DNA from: an uncultured Muribaculaceae bacterium
GTDB lineage: Bacteria; Bacteroidota; Bacteroidia; Bacteroidales; Muribaculaceae
Length of the DNA: 53,216 bases
Reading direction: 5' to 3'
Assembly (NCBI GenBank): GCA_947386115.1
Contig: CANDNO010000014.1
Span: 1 to 53,216, forward strand
This document shows positions 44,780 to 53,126 of this stretch, one piece after another. Made by a program: the position numbers and the translations under genes. The notes under the pieces were generated by a model. The model ran no database searches, was not told the origin of the DNA, and was given only the letters and a program-made list of their open reading frames with translations. Numbering within the stretch: position 1 is the first letter of the stretch; each line of letters begins with the position of its first letter.

Positions 44780-47605
44780 ATGAAATTCAATCGCATTATA
44801 TCAGCGTTTGCGCTCGCGCTATTGATACCGTCGATGGCGTTTGCTCAGGATGCACGCCAACGCACCCCCCAGACCATAGTCGCCGACGTGCTGGCCGAAA
44901 TACCCATGGAGCAGCATGCCGATTTCGACACGGCAATGAACGATCTGCTCGGCACAGGTTCCTTTGGAGTAACCCAGCTTGCCAAGATGCTTGTTCCGGC
45001 CTCCCAGGGCGAGAACAACCGCGTCGAATATGCCCTCGACGGCCTGGTGGCCTATGCCGGCAGCCATGCCTCGGAGGCTCAGCGCGCACAGCTGTGTGAA
45101 GGCTTCGATGCTGCAATAAAGGCTTGTAACGACAACCCCAACAAGGCTTTCCTCATGGCGCTGTTGTCACGCATCAGCCGTCCGGCCGACGCTCCCGTCT
45201 TTGTTGAGTATCTTGCCGACCCCTATATGTCGGAGCATGCTCAGAGTGCGCTTATCCTCACTCCCGGCACCGATGATGTTGTAATGGGCCTTATTGCCGA
45301 GGGCAAGCTCCCGCAGAACGTCCTTGCACGCCTTGCAGGAGCCAAGCATATCGCTGCTGCCGAGCCTGTTCTTCTCGAATGGCTCAAAAAGGCCGATTCA
45401 GAAACCGCTACATCCATCTATCGCGCTCTTGCCGAGTGTGGTACGGCCAAGGCTCTCCCCGCGCTTGCCAAAGGCGCTAAGAACGAGAACTACAAGTGGG
45501 TGTCGACCGATGCCACCGCAGCATACGTGTCGCTTCTCAACCGTCTCGCCTCAAATCCCGCCGATAGCAAGGTCGTGGCTAAGGATGCCAAGGCTCTGTT
45601 GAAAAAGAAGGTCAACACCAACGTGCGCACCGGCGCTCTTACCGCTCTGTTCCGTGCCGAGGGTGCCAAGGCTGCCCCCGAGCTGTACAAGGCTGTGAGC
45701 GACCCCGACCGCCAATACCGCGTTGCCGCCCTGCGCCAGTGTGAGCCCTGGGCCAATGGTGAGGTTCTCGCCAAGCTTGGTGAGATTGCACTTTCACCCA
45801 AGACTCCCGTGCAGGCGAAGACCGATATCGTTAACTGGATCGGAGCCAACAAATATGATTCTCAGATAGCCGCAGTTGTCGACAATATCAATTCGGACGA
45901 TGCCGAATTGAGCGACGCTTGCTTCATGGCAGCATCGCGCATCGGTGGCGACCGCGCTCTCAATGCGTTGCTCCAGCAGCTCGCCAAGCAGGGTGACCCT
46001 CGCAGCGACAAAGCCTATAAGGTCCTCCTGTCGTTCAACGGCGACATCAAGCCCTCGGTACTCGCTATGCTCGAGCCCTCGGCTTCGGCGTTTGTCAACA
46101 CCCAGGCTCTCAAGCTGGCTTCGGCCCGTCGCGTCAAGGAGGCAGCTCCCCGCGTGATGGCGATGCTTGCCGTGCCCGAGATGAGCGATGCAGCCTATGC
46201 CGCACTCCCCGGAGTTGTTGCTCCCGCCCAGATAGGCAACCTGTGCAAACTCCTCGAGTCGGCTCCCGCTTCGCGCCGCCAGACCGTTCAGACCGCTCTT
46301 GTAGCAGCTCTGCGTCAGCTTCCCGCTGCCGAGCAGTATGCTGCTATCAAGCCCTATGTCGACAGCAGCAAGAACCGACAGCTCTATTACAGCGCCATGG
46401 CCACTACCGGCTCGCCCGAGGCTGTCGCAGCGCTCACCGAAGCTTATAAAGAGCCCGCTACGCGCGAAGCAGCTCTCGCTGCTCTGCTCGACCTCGACTC
46501 TCCCGAGATGGTCGACGTTCTGTACAATATCGCAGTAGAAAACGAGGCTGCCAACAATGCCGCTCTCAAACGCTACGCCGTGATGGTAGATCGCTACGGC
46601 AAGGACAACATAGGCCGCTACAACCTCTACCGTCGTGGCCTCGAGGTGTCGAAATCGGCCGAAGCAGATAATCTGCTCATTGGCCGCCTTGCCGGCACCG
46701 GTACTTACGGCGCTCTCAAGATTGCCGCCGCCCGTGTCGACGAGCCTGCCACTGCAGCCGCTTCGGCAGCCGCTATCCGCGCCATCATGACCAAGCATCT
46801 TGGCGAGTATCAGGGCGACGAGGTTCGCTCGGCCATCGTCAAGGCTATGGACTACTACAAGTCGCAGACCAATGATGCCGATGCCGGCTATGCCGTAGAC
46901 GATCTCAAAGGCATGCTTGTCAAGTATGACGCTCTTGCTGCCAACGCCGTCGCTCCCATGAGCGAGCTCACCGCTGAGGAGAAAGCCCAGGGCTTCGACA
47001 TGCTCTTCGACGGCACCTCGCTCAAGAAGTGGACGGGTGACACCTCTACATATATTATTAAGGACGGCTGCATCACGGTCAACGCTGCCCACTGGGGTAA
47101 CAACATCTATACCGCCGACGAGTACGGCAACTTCGTGTTCCGCTTCGAGTTTGCCCTCGACCGTCCCGGTGTCAACAACGGCGTGGGAATCCGCACCCCG
47201 ATGAATGTCGATGCCGCTTTCCACGGCATGGAGATTCAGATTCTTGACCACGACGACCCCATGTATGCCGATATCGCCGATTACCAGGTGCACGGTTCGG
47301 TCTACGGTGTCATTCCCGCCAAGCGTGTTAAATTCAAGCACGGCGAGTGGAACACCGAGGAGATACGTGCCGAGGGTGACCACATCACCGTTACCGTCAA
47401 CGGCAAGGTGATTCTCGACGGCAACATCCGCGAGGCTTGTCAGGGTCATGCCGTAGGCGATCCCGGCGAGGAGGGCAACCACTACATGATCGACCACCGC
47501 AACCACCCGGGCCTCTTCAACAAGGCCGGCCACATTGGTTTCCTTGGTCATGGCGACGGCATACGTTTCCGCAACGTGCGCATCCTCGACCTCGACCGCA
47601 AGTAA
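44780..47605 (+). CDS. Secreted HEAT-like repeat protein with C-terminal DUF1080 domain
   Basis: 941 residues. A signal peptide ends AMAFAQ (about residue 22). Residues about 30-725 are helical repeats resembling HEAT/armadillo units (phrases such as EPVLLEWLKKADSETATSIY and AAPELYKAVSDPDRQYRVAA). A DUF1080 domain follows from about 733 (GFDMLFDGTSLKKWTGDTS, RPGVNNGVGIRTPMN, EWNTEEIRAEGDHITVTVNG). The repeats could hold partner enzymes or long glycans; this role is inference. Start 44780 (MKFNRIISAF) is chosen over 44741, an ATG that overlaps the upstream stop and lacks a signal sequence. Confidence 0.88.
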   Translation: MKFNRIISAFALALLIPSMAFAQDARQRTPQTIVADVLAEIPMEQHADFDTAMNDLLGTGSFGVTQLAKMLVPASQGENNRVEYALDGLVAYAGSHASEAQRAQLCEGFDAAIKACNDNPNKAFLMALLSRISRPADAPVFVEYLADPYMSEHAQSALILTPGTDDVVMGLIAEGKLPQNVLARLAGAKHIAAAEPVLLEWLKKADSETATSIYRALAECGTAKALPALAKGAKNENYKWVSTDATAAYVSLLNRLASNPADSKVVAKDAKALLKKKVNTNVRTGALTALFRAEGAKAAPELYKAVSDPDRQYRVAALRQCEPWANGEVLAKLGEIALSPKTPVQAKTDIVNWIGANKYDSQIAAVVDNINSDDAELSDACFMAASRIGGDRALNALLQQLAKQGDPRSDKAYKVLLSFNGDIKPSVLAMLEPSASAFVNTQALKLASARRVKEAAPRVMAMLAVPEMSDAAYAALPGVVAPAQIGNLCKLLESAPASRRQTVQTALVAALRQLPAAEQYAAIKPYVDSSKNRQLYYSAMATTGSPEAVAALTEAYKEPATREAALAALLDLDSPEMVDVLYNIAVENEAANNAALKRYAVMVDRYGKDNIGRYNLYRRGLEVSKSAEADNLLIGRLAGTGTYGALKIAAARVDEPATAAASAAAIRAIMTKHLGEYQGDEVRSAIVKAMDYYKSQTNDADAGYAVDDLKGMLVKYDALAANAVAPMSELTAEEKAQGFDMLFDGTSLKKWTGDTSTYIIKDGCITVNAAHWGNNIYTADEYGNFVFRFEFALDRPGVNNGVGIRTPMNVDAAFHGMEIQILDHDDPMYADIADYQVHGSVYGVIPAKRVKFKHGEWNTEEIRAEGDHITVTVNGKVILDGNIREACQGHAVGDPGEEGNHYMIDHRNHPGLFNKAGHIGFLGHGDGIRFRNVRILDLDRK

Positions 47606-47614
47606 TAATAAGTA

Positions 47615-48859
47615 ATGGATTCATTGGATAACATAACCGCGCGTAAGCCGGTGTCGATCGTAATGATCGGCGCCGGCAACCGTGCGCGCAAATATCTCGA
47701 ATACATCATCTCGTCGCCCGACAAGGTCACCCTTGCCGGTGTCGTCGAGCCCAACCCGCTGCGTCGCGACGTGTTCGCCGACCACTGCGGTGTACCCGCC
47801 GACCGCCGCTATGCCTCGGTCGACGAGTTTTTTAACCTTGGCCGTGTGGCCGATGCCGTTATCATCGCTACCCCCGATGATTGTCACTACGAGCAGTCGA
47901 TGCGCGCTATCGGTCTCGGCTATCACGTGCTGCTTGAGAAACCCATAGCCCAGACCGACGAGGAGGGTGAGGCCATAGCCCGCGCCGCCGAGCGCGCCGG
48001 CGTGGTTGTCAACGTGTGCTACGTGTTGCATTTCCACCCCTATTTCCTCAAGCTGCGTGAGCTTGCCCGCTCGGGCGAGCTGGGGCGTATCGTGTCGGTG
48101 AGCCACCGCTCGCCGGTGGGTATCGACCGCGCTACACATGTCTACGTGCGCGGAGCCTGGGGCCGCAAGGAGACCTCGGGACCGCTGCTCACATCCAAGT
48201 GCTGCCACGACATCGACTTCCTCATCTGGCTCACGGGTAGCCGTTGTCGCCGTGTATCGTCCTACGGCTCGTTGCGCTGGTTCACCGAGGCCAATGCTCC
48301 CGAGGGGTCGGCCGCACGCTGTATCGATTGCAGCGCCGAGTCGGGCTGTCCTTTCTCGGCTGTCGACCTGTATCGACGACGTCACGACTGGATAAGCAAC
48401 TTTGATGTTCCGGCCGGAACGACTATCGACGATGCCATCGAACGTGAACTCGCCACGGGTGTCTACGGCCGCTGTGTCTACCGGTGTGACAACGATGTCG
48501 TTGACCGCCAAGTTGTTGCTATGGAGACCGAGTCGGGCATCACTATCGACTTTGCCATGGATCTGTTTACCACCGACTGCCGGCGCACCACCCGCATAAG
48601 CCTCACCAACGGCGAGATCGTGGGCGACGAGCAGAGTATCACTGTCTCGACATTCCGTCCCCGCTCAACCCGCCGTATCGACTTCTCACACACCGTGGGC
48701 GCTCCATTCCATGCCGGGGCCGACCTCGTGACCGTCGAGAACTTTGTCAACGCTATCACCGGCATGCCCGATGACAGCCGCACCGACATCACCGATGCCC
48801 TCGAAAGCCAGCGCACGTGTGATGCCATCGAGGCATCGCGCCTTGAACTAAGACGATAG
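47615..48859 (+). CDS. Cytoplasmic Gfo/Idh/MocA-family oxidoreductase with CxxC-x5-C motif, copy 2
   Basis: 414 residues with no signal peptide, starting 9 nt after the previous stop. Rossmann SIVMIGAGNRARKYLEYI, VIIATPDDCHYEQSM and the LLEKPIAQ motif. The C-terminal domain carries CIDCSAESGC (Cys236, 239, 245), a triplet seen in a Gfo/Idh/MocA subgroup where it may bind a metal, and a neighbouring KCCHDIDFL. As the only member of the operon without a leader, it may work on imported keto sugars. Confidence 0.87.
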   Translation: MDSLDNITARKPVSIVMIGAGNRARKYLEYIISSPDKVTLAGVVEPNPLRRDVFADHCGVPADRRYASVDEFFNLGRVADAVIIATPDDCHYEQSMRAIGLGYHVLLEKPIAQTDEEGEAIARAAERAGVVVNVCYVLHFHPYFLKLRELARSGELGRIVSVSHRSPVGIDRATHVYVRGAWGRKETSGPLLTSKCCHDIDFLIWLTGSRCRRVSSYGSLRWFTEANAPEGSAARCIDCSAESGCPFSAVDLYRRRHDWISNFDVPAGTTIDDAIERELATGVYGRCVYRCDNDVVDRQVVAMETESGITIDFAMDLFTTDCRRTTRISLTNGEIVGDEQSITVSTFRPRSTRRIDFSHTVGAPFHAGADLVTVENFVNAITGMPDDSRTDITDALESQRTCDAIEASRLELRR

Positions 48860-48930
48860 CGTTCCCCGATATAGTGCTTTGGCCGGCGCCAATCGTTCTC
48901 AAATCGAAAACCCCATAAATCAATCATATC

Positions 48931-50412
48931 ATGACTGACGTATCAAGAAGAAGTTTCATGAAGAAGACGGGCCTCGCCCTTGCAGGCATGATGGTAGCCC
49001 CATCGATAGTTCCGCCTTCGGTATTAGGTAAGGCAGCGGGTCGTACCGCGCCGAGTGACAAACTCAATATCCTCGGAGTAGGTATAGGCGGACGCGGTGC
49101 TGCCGACCTCGCCGCCATGGAGACCGAGAATATTATCGGCCTGTGTGACGTCGACTGGAAGTATGCCGCCCACATTTTCGACAAGTATCCCAAAGCTAAG
49201 AAATATAGCGACTATCGCCGCATGTATGACGACATGCTCAAGAGCGCCGACGCCGTCATGGTTGCTACGGCCGACCACACGCATGCCATCATCGCCGCCG
49301 AGGCCATCCAGGCCGGCAAGCATGTCTATGTCGAGAAGCCTCTCACGTTATATCCCTACGAGTCAAGACTCCTCACCAAGCTTGCCAAGAAATACCGCGT
49401 GGCCACCCAGATGGGTAACCAGGGCGCATCGAGTGCCGGAGCACGCCGTGCCATCAGCATGCTACGCAACGGTGTCATAGGCGAGGTTACACGCATCGAG
49501 TCGTTCACCGACCGCCCCATCTGGCCCCAGGGCATGCCGGCTCCCACACAGTCGATGCCCGTTCCCAACACTCTCAACTGGGACGCATTCATCGGCCCGG
49601 CCAAGTTCCGTCCCTACAACTCGGCTTACACCCCCTGGAATTTCCGCGGATGGTGGGATTTCGGCTCGGGTGCCCTCGGCGATATGGCTAACCACATTCT
49701 CCAGGTTCCCTTCAAGGGTCTCAATCTTGGCTATCCCTCGGCTGTAATAGGCAGCTCGACGATGCTCATGAGCGATTCGTGCCCCACGGCCGAGAAGATC
49801 ACCTTCCGTTTCCCCGAGCGTGACAATTTGCCCCGCCTGGCCCTCCCCGCTGTCGAGCTCACATGGTATGACGGCGGCCTCAAGCCCAACCTCCCCATCG
49901 ACATGCCCGCCGGCAAGAAGTTCGACCCCAACGGCGTTTCGGTGCTCTACGGTACCAAGGACACTATGGTAGTGAGCACCTACGGCTACGAGCCCATCCT
50001 TTGCTCTGGCCGTGAGATCGACGTGCCCCTGATGGGCCGCGAGGTTCCCGACGGCAACCACCAGCAGGACTGGATACGCGCCTGCAAGGAAGACCCCGAC
50101 TACCGCGTTGCCTGTGAGTCGGACTTCGAGTTTGCCGGACCTCTCAACGAGATGATTACCATGGGTGTTGCTGCCGTGCGCCTGCAGGATCTCAATCAGT
50201 GGCTCGACTGGGACGGTGAGAACATGCGTTTCACCAATATCCCCGACAACGCCACCATACGCAACGTCGTTGAGGACAAGTTCCAGATCCACGACGGCCA
50301 TCCCACCTTCGACCGCTCTTACACCGAGCCCGTCGACGCCAACCTCTACGCTTCGCGTCTCATCAAGCCCGTCTATCGCGACGGCTGGAAACTTCCCGAA
50401 ATGCCAGTATAA
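48931..50412 (+). CDS. Exported Gfo/Idh/MocA-family oxidoreductase (Tat leader), copy 3
   Basis: 493 residues with a Tat leader (VSRRSFMKKTGLALAGMMV) and Rossmann core (NILGVGIGGRGAADLAA, IIGLCDVDWKYAAH, VMVATADHTHAIIAAEA, VEKPLTLYPYE). The C-terminal domain is long, with PWNFRGWWDFGSGALGDM and repeated Trp-rich loops, typical of the large exported Gfo/Idh group common in Bacteroidetes glycan clusters. It is 71 nt after the cytoplasmic paralogue and 11 nt before a DUF1080 lipoprotein. It may oxidise a sugar C3 hydroxyl in the periplasm; which of the three paralogues oxidises and which reduces cannot be told. Confidence 0.89.
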   Translation: MTDVSRRSFMKKTGLALAGMMVAPSIVPPSVLGKAAGRTAPSDKLNILGVGIGGRGAADLAAMETENIIGLCDVDWKYAAHIFDKYPKAKKYSDYRRMYDDMLKSADAVMVATADHTHAIIAAEAIQAGKHVYVEKPLTLYPYESRLLTKLAKKYRVATQMGNQGASSAGARRAISMLRNGVIGEVTRIESFTDRPIWPQGMPAPTQSMPVPNTLNWDAFIGPAKFRPYNSAYTPWNFRGWWDFGSGALGDMANHILQVPFKGLNLGYPSAVIGSSTMLMSDSCPTAEKITFRFPERDNLPRLALPAVELTWYDGGLKPNLPIDMPAGKKFDPNGVSVLYGTKDTMVVSTYGYEPILCSGREIDVPLMGREVPDGNHQQDWIRACKEDPDYRVACESDFEFAGPLNEMITMGVAAVRLQDLNQWLDWDGENMRFTNIPDNATIRNVVEDKFQIHDGHPTFDRSYTEPVDANLYASRLIKPVYRDGWKLPEMPV

Positions 50413-50423
50413 CCATAACCAAG

Positions 50424-51236
50424 ATGAAAAAGAATATATTATTGATTGCTCCCGCGCTGCTCGCCATGGCAGCGTGTGGCGGCAGCAAGCCCGCTGCCGA
50501 TACTCCCGTCGAGGAGACCGTGATGTTGACCTACAGTTGCGACCCCCTGGGTCTGAAAACCGACTCGGCTGCCTTTGCTGTCGACAGCGACGGCTACACC
50601 GTCATTTTCAACGGCAAGGACTTCACCGGCTGGCGCGGCTACGGCAAGGATTACGTGACCGAGAAATGGACTGTCGACAGCCTCGGCAACATGCACTTCG
50701 CCTCAGGCCCCGGCGAGGGTGGCGACATCATGTTCGGCCGACAGTTCGAGAACTTCGACATCGCTTTCGACTGGAAAGTGTCGGAGGGTGCCAACTCGGG
50801 CTTCTTCTACCTCGGCACCGAGGTGGCCGACGGACAGATCGTACCCTATATGTGCATGTCGGCTCCAGAGTATCAGATTCTTGATAACGTCAATCACCCC
50901 GATGCCGCCCTCGGCATCGACGGCAACCGCCAGTCGGCCTCGCTCTACGACATGATTCCCGCCAAACCTCAGAATTCCAAGCCCTGGGGCGAGTGGAACA
51001 CAGCCCGCGTAGTCGTCAAGGACGGCCATGTCGAGCACTACCAGAACGGCGAGAAGGTCCTCGAGTATGACATCTTCACCCCCGAGTGGACCGAGCGTCT
51101 CCAGGCCTGCAAGTTCAGCGAGGAGGCTTGGCCCGAGGCATTCGTGCTCATGAACGCGCCTCATGCCGGTTACGTGGCTTTCCAGGACCACGGCGACGAG
51201 ATATGGATTCGTAACGTACGTGTGAAAGAGCTATGA
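50424..51236 (+). CDS. DUF1080 lipoprotein
   Basis: 270 residues: SPII signal with Cys18 (LLAMAACGGSK) and one DUF1080/3-keto-disaccharide hydrolase domain (about 55-268; VIFNGKDFTGWRGYGKDY, NSGFFYLGTEV, QILDNVNHPDAALGIDGN, WGEWNTARVVVKDGHVEH). Its core is very like the DUF1080 half of the next gene, including the run GNRQSASLYDMIPAKPQN. Probably acts on 3-keto sugars at the inner leaflet of the outer membrane or in the periplasm. Overlaps the next gene by 4 nt (ATGA). Confidence 0.9.
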   Translation: MKKNILLIAPALLAMAACGGSKPAADTPVEETVMLTYSCDPLGLKTDSAAFAVDSDGYTVIFNGKDFTGWRGYGKDYVTEKWTVDSLGNMHFASGPGEGGDIMFGRQFENFDIAFDWKVSEGANSGFFYLGTEVADGQIVPYMCMSAPEYQILDNVNHPDAALGIDGNRQSASLYDMIPAKPQNSKPWGEWNTARVVVKDGHVEHYQNGEKVLEYDIFTPEWTERLQACKFSEEAWPEAFVLMNAPHAGYVAFQDHGDEIWIRNVRVKEL

Positions 51237-52918
51237 AAACGTCGCGACTCTTTATAGCATGTGCTCTGTCGGCCGCTGCCCTCGCTTCATGCGGGCAGGG
51301 CGACAAAGCCGGTGTCGATACCGCCGCAGCGCCTGTCGACGGCCTAACGCTCCAGCTCTATTCCATACGTGAGATTATAGGCGACTCGGCAAAGTATGCC
51401 GACAACCACGAGTCGGTTTTCCGTCAGTTGGCCGATATGGGCTACACAGCCGTCGAGACCGCTCATTATGGCGACGGTCGCTTCTATGGCGTCTCGCCCG
51501 AGCAGTTCAAGGCCGACTGTGAGGCCGCCGGACTCACCTCACTGTCGTCCCACGCCACCCGCAACCTCACTCCCGAGGAGGTCTCTGCCCACGATTTCAC
51601 CGAGGCTCTCAAGTGGTGGGACCGGGCCATCGCCGCCCACAAGGCTGCCGGCATGGAGTATATCGTTACCCCCTGGAGTCCCATGCCCGGCTCGCTCGAG
51701 GAGGCCAATACCTGGGTCGATTACCACAACGCCGTGGGCGAGAAGTGCCGCGAAGCCGGCCTTAAGTACGGCTATCACACCCACTCGCAGGAGTATGAGA
51801 AAATCCCCGGCACCGATATCGTGTGGATCGACTATCTCGTCGAGAACACCGCCCCCGAGAACATGTTCTGGCAGATGGACACCTACCATGCCGTCCTCGG
51901 CAAGGTGAGCCCCGTCGAGTATATCAAGAAATACCCCGGCCGCTTCGAGATGCTGCATATCAAGGACAAGACCGAGCTCGGACAGAGCGGTATGGTCGAC
52001 ATGCACCCCATCTACGACGCTGCACGCCAGGCAGGCACCAAAGTCTACGTGGTAGAGCAGGAAGGCAACGACGGCACTATCACCCTCATGGAGAGCATGG
52101 CCCGTAACGCCGACTATCTCAACACCCTGTGGGGAGCCAAATCGCCCGTTGCCGACTCGGCCCGCGGCGAGTATGTAATCGCCGACAAAGCCCAGACCGA
52201 CATCTCGGGCTATCCCGTCGACGACGAGGGATATATCGTCATCTTCGACGGCAAGACCCTCGACGGCTGGCGTGGCTACGGCATGGACGCAGCCCCCACG
52301 AGCTGGAACGTCGACGACGGCGCCATCCACCTCATAGGCTCCGGCACCGGCGAGGCACAGATGGAGGGTGGGGGAGACCTCATTTTCCCCCACAAGTTCA
52401 AGAACTTCGAGCTAGAGCTCGAGTACAAGATCTCCAAGGGAGGCAACTCGGGCATCTTCTACCTTGCCCAGGAAGCCGCCGTCAACGAGGATGGCGAGCA
52501 GGTTTACCTGCCCATCTGGCAGTCGGCCTCAGAGTATCAGGTGCTTGACAACGACAACCACGAGGACGCCAAGCTCGGCGTCGACGGCAACCGCCAGTCG
52601 GCATCGCTCTACGACATGATCCCCGCCAAGCCCCAGAACGCCCGCCCCTATGGCGAGTGGAACAAAGCCAAGATCACAGTCTATAAAGGCACCGTCATCC
52701 ACAGCCAGAACGGTGAGAACGTACTCGAGTACCACCTCTGGACCCCCAAGTGGAAAGAGATGCTCCGCGACAGCAAGTTTAACAAAGACGGCGACTTCCC
52801 CTGCGCCTACAACCTCATGATCAACATGGGCGGCCCCGAACACGCCGGCTACATCGGCCTCCAGGACCACGGCGACGACGTCTGGTACCGCAACATCCGC
52901 GTCAAAGAGCTCGAATAA
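51233..52918 (+). CDS. Lipoprotein: xylose-isomerase-like TIM barrel fused to DUF1080
   Basis: 561 residues: SPII signal with Cys20 (ALASCGQ), a sugar phosphate isomerase/epimerase-type TIM barrel (about 38-300; LTLQLYSIREII, YGYHTHSQEYEK, WQMDTYHAVLGK, MLHIKDKTELG, VYVVEQEG with Glu/Asp/His metal ligands) and a DUF1080 domain (about 330-560; VIFDGKTLDGWRGYGMD, NSGIFYLAQEA, QVLDNDNHEDAKLGVDGN, MIPAKPQNARPYGEWNKAK). The barrel could catalyse beta-elimination or isomerisation of a keto sugar and the DUF1080 half its hydration, so one protein may hold two successive steps. Last gene of the operon. Confidence 0.9.
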   Translation: MKTSRLFIACALSAAALASCGQGDKAGVDTAAAPVDGLTLQLYSIREIIGDSAKYADNHESVFRQLADMGYTAVETAHYGDGRFYGVSPEQFKADCEAAGLTSLSSHATRNLTPEEVSAHDFTEALKWWDRAIAAHKAAGMEYIVTPWSPMPGSLEEANTWVDYHNAVGEKCREAGLKYGYHTHSQEYEKIPGTDIVWIDYLVENTAPENMFWQMDTYHAVLGKVSPVEYIKKYPGRFEMLHIKDKTELGQSGMVDMHPIYDAARQAGTKVYVVEQEGNDGTITLMESMARNADYLNTLWGAKSPVADSARGEYVIADKAQTDISGYPVDDEGYIVIFDGKTLDGWRGYGMDAAPTSWNVDDGAIHLIGSGTGEAQMEGGGDLIFPHKFKNFELELEYKISKGGNSGIFYLAQEAAVNEDGEQVYLPIWQSASEYQVLDNDNHEDAKLGVDGNRQSASLYDMIPAKPQNARPYGEWNKAKITVYKGTVIHSQNGENVLEYHLWTPKWKEMLRDSKFNKDGDFPCAYNLMINMGGPEHAGYIGLQDHGDDVWYRNIRVKELE

Positions 52919-52934
52919 TCCCCCCGTCCCCCAC

Positions 52935-52970
52935 AAAAAAACCGCAGGTCCCCCCGCCTGCGGTTTTTTA
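52935..52970 (+). terminator. Terminator after the DUF1080/Gfo operon
   Basis: Stem AACCGCAGG / CCTGCGGTT (52940-52948, 52957-52965) with an A run before and a T run after. Confidence 0.9.
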
Positions 52971-53027
52971 ATCCCAACCCCATCCCCCAAAAAACATCAT
53001 CCATAAACTACCAACTATAAACTAAAA

Positions 53028-53090
53028 ATTCCTAATTCCTAATTCCCAATTGCTAATTGAAGAAGTTCCCAATTCCTAATTAATTCCCCT
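53028..53090. repeat. TTCCTAATT-type short repeat block
   Basis: Several copies of TTCCTAATT/TTCCCAATT, the reverse complement of the GGAATTA-type block at 8975-9010 and 9145-9183. The rest of the 298-nt end region shows no gene. Confidence 0.75.
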
Positions 53091-53126
53091 CTTCTTTGTC
53101 ACGCTTAAATGTTAAATAAAGTTAAT

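Noticed and set aside
45794-47551. 585-codon minus-strand open frame
   Set aside because: Shadow of the HEAT-DUF1080 gene, caused by strong codon bias on the sense strand; its translation has no recognisable family or signal.
53028-53090. CRISPR or tandem-repeat gene at the right end
   Set aside because: The repeats are short, degenerate AT-rich units without spacers or an open frame.
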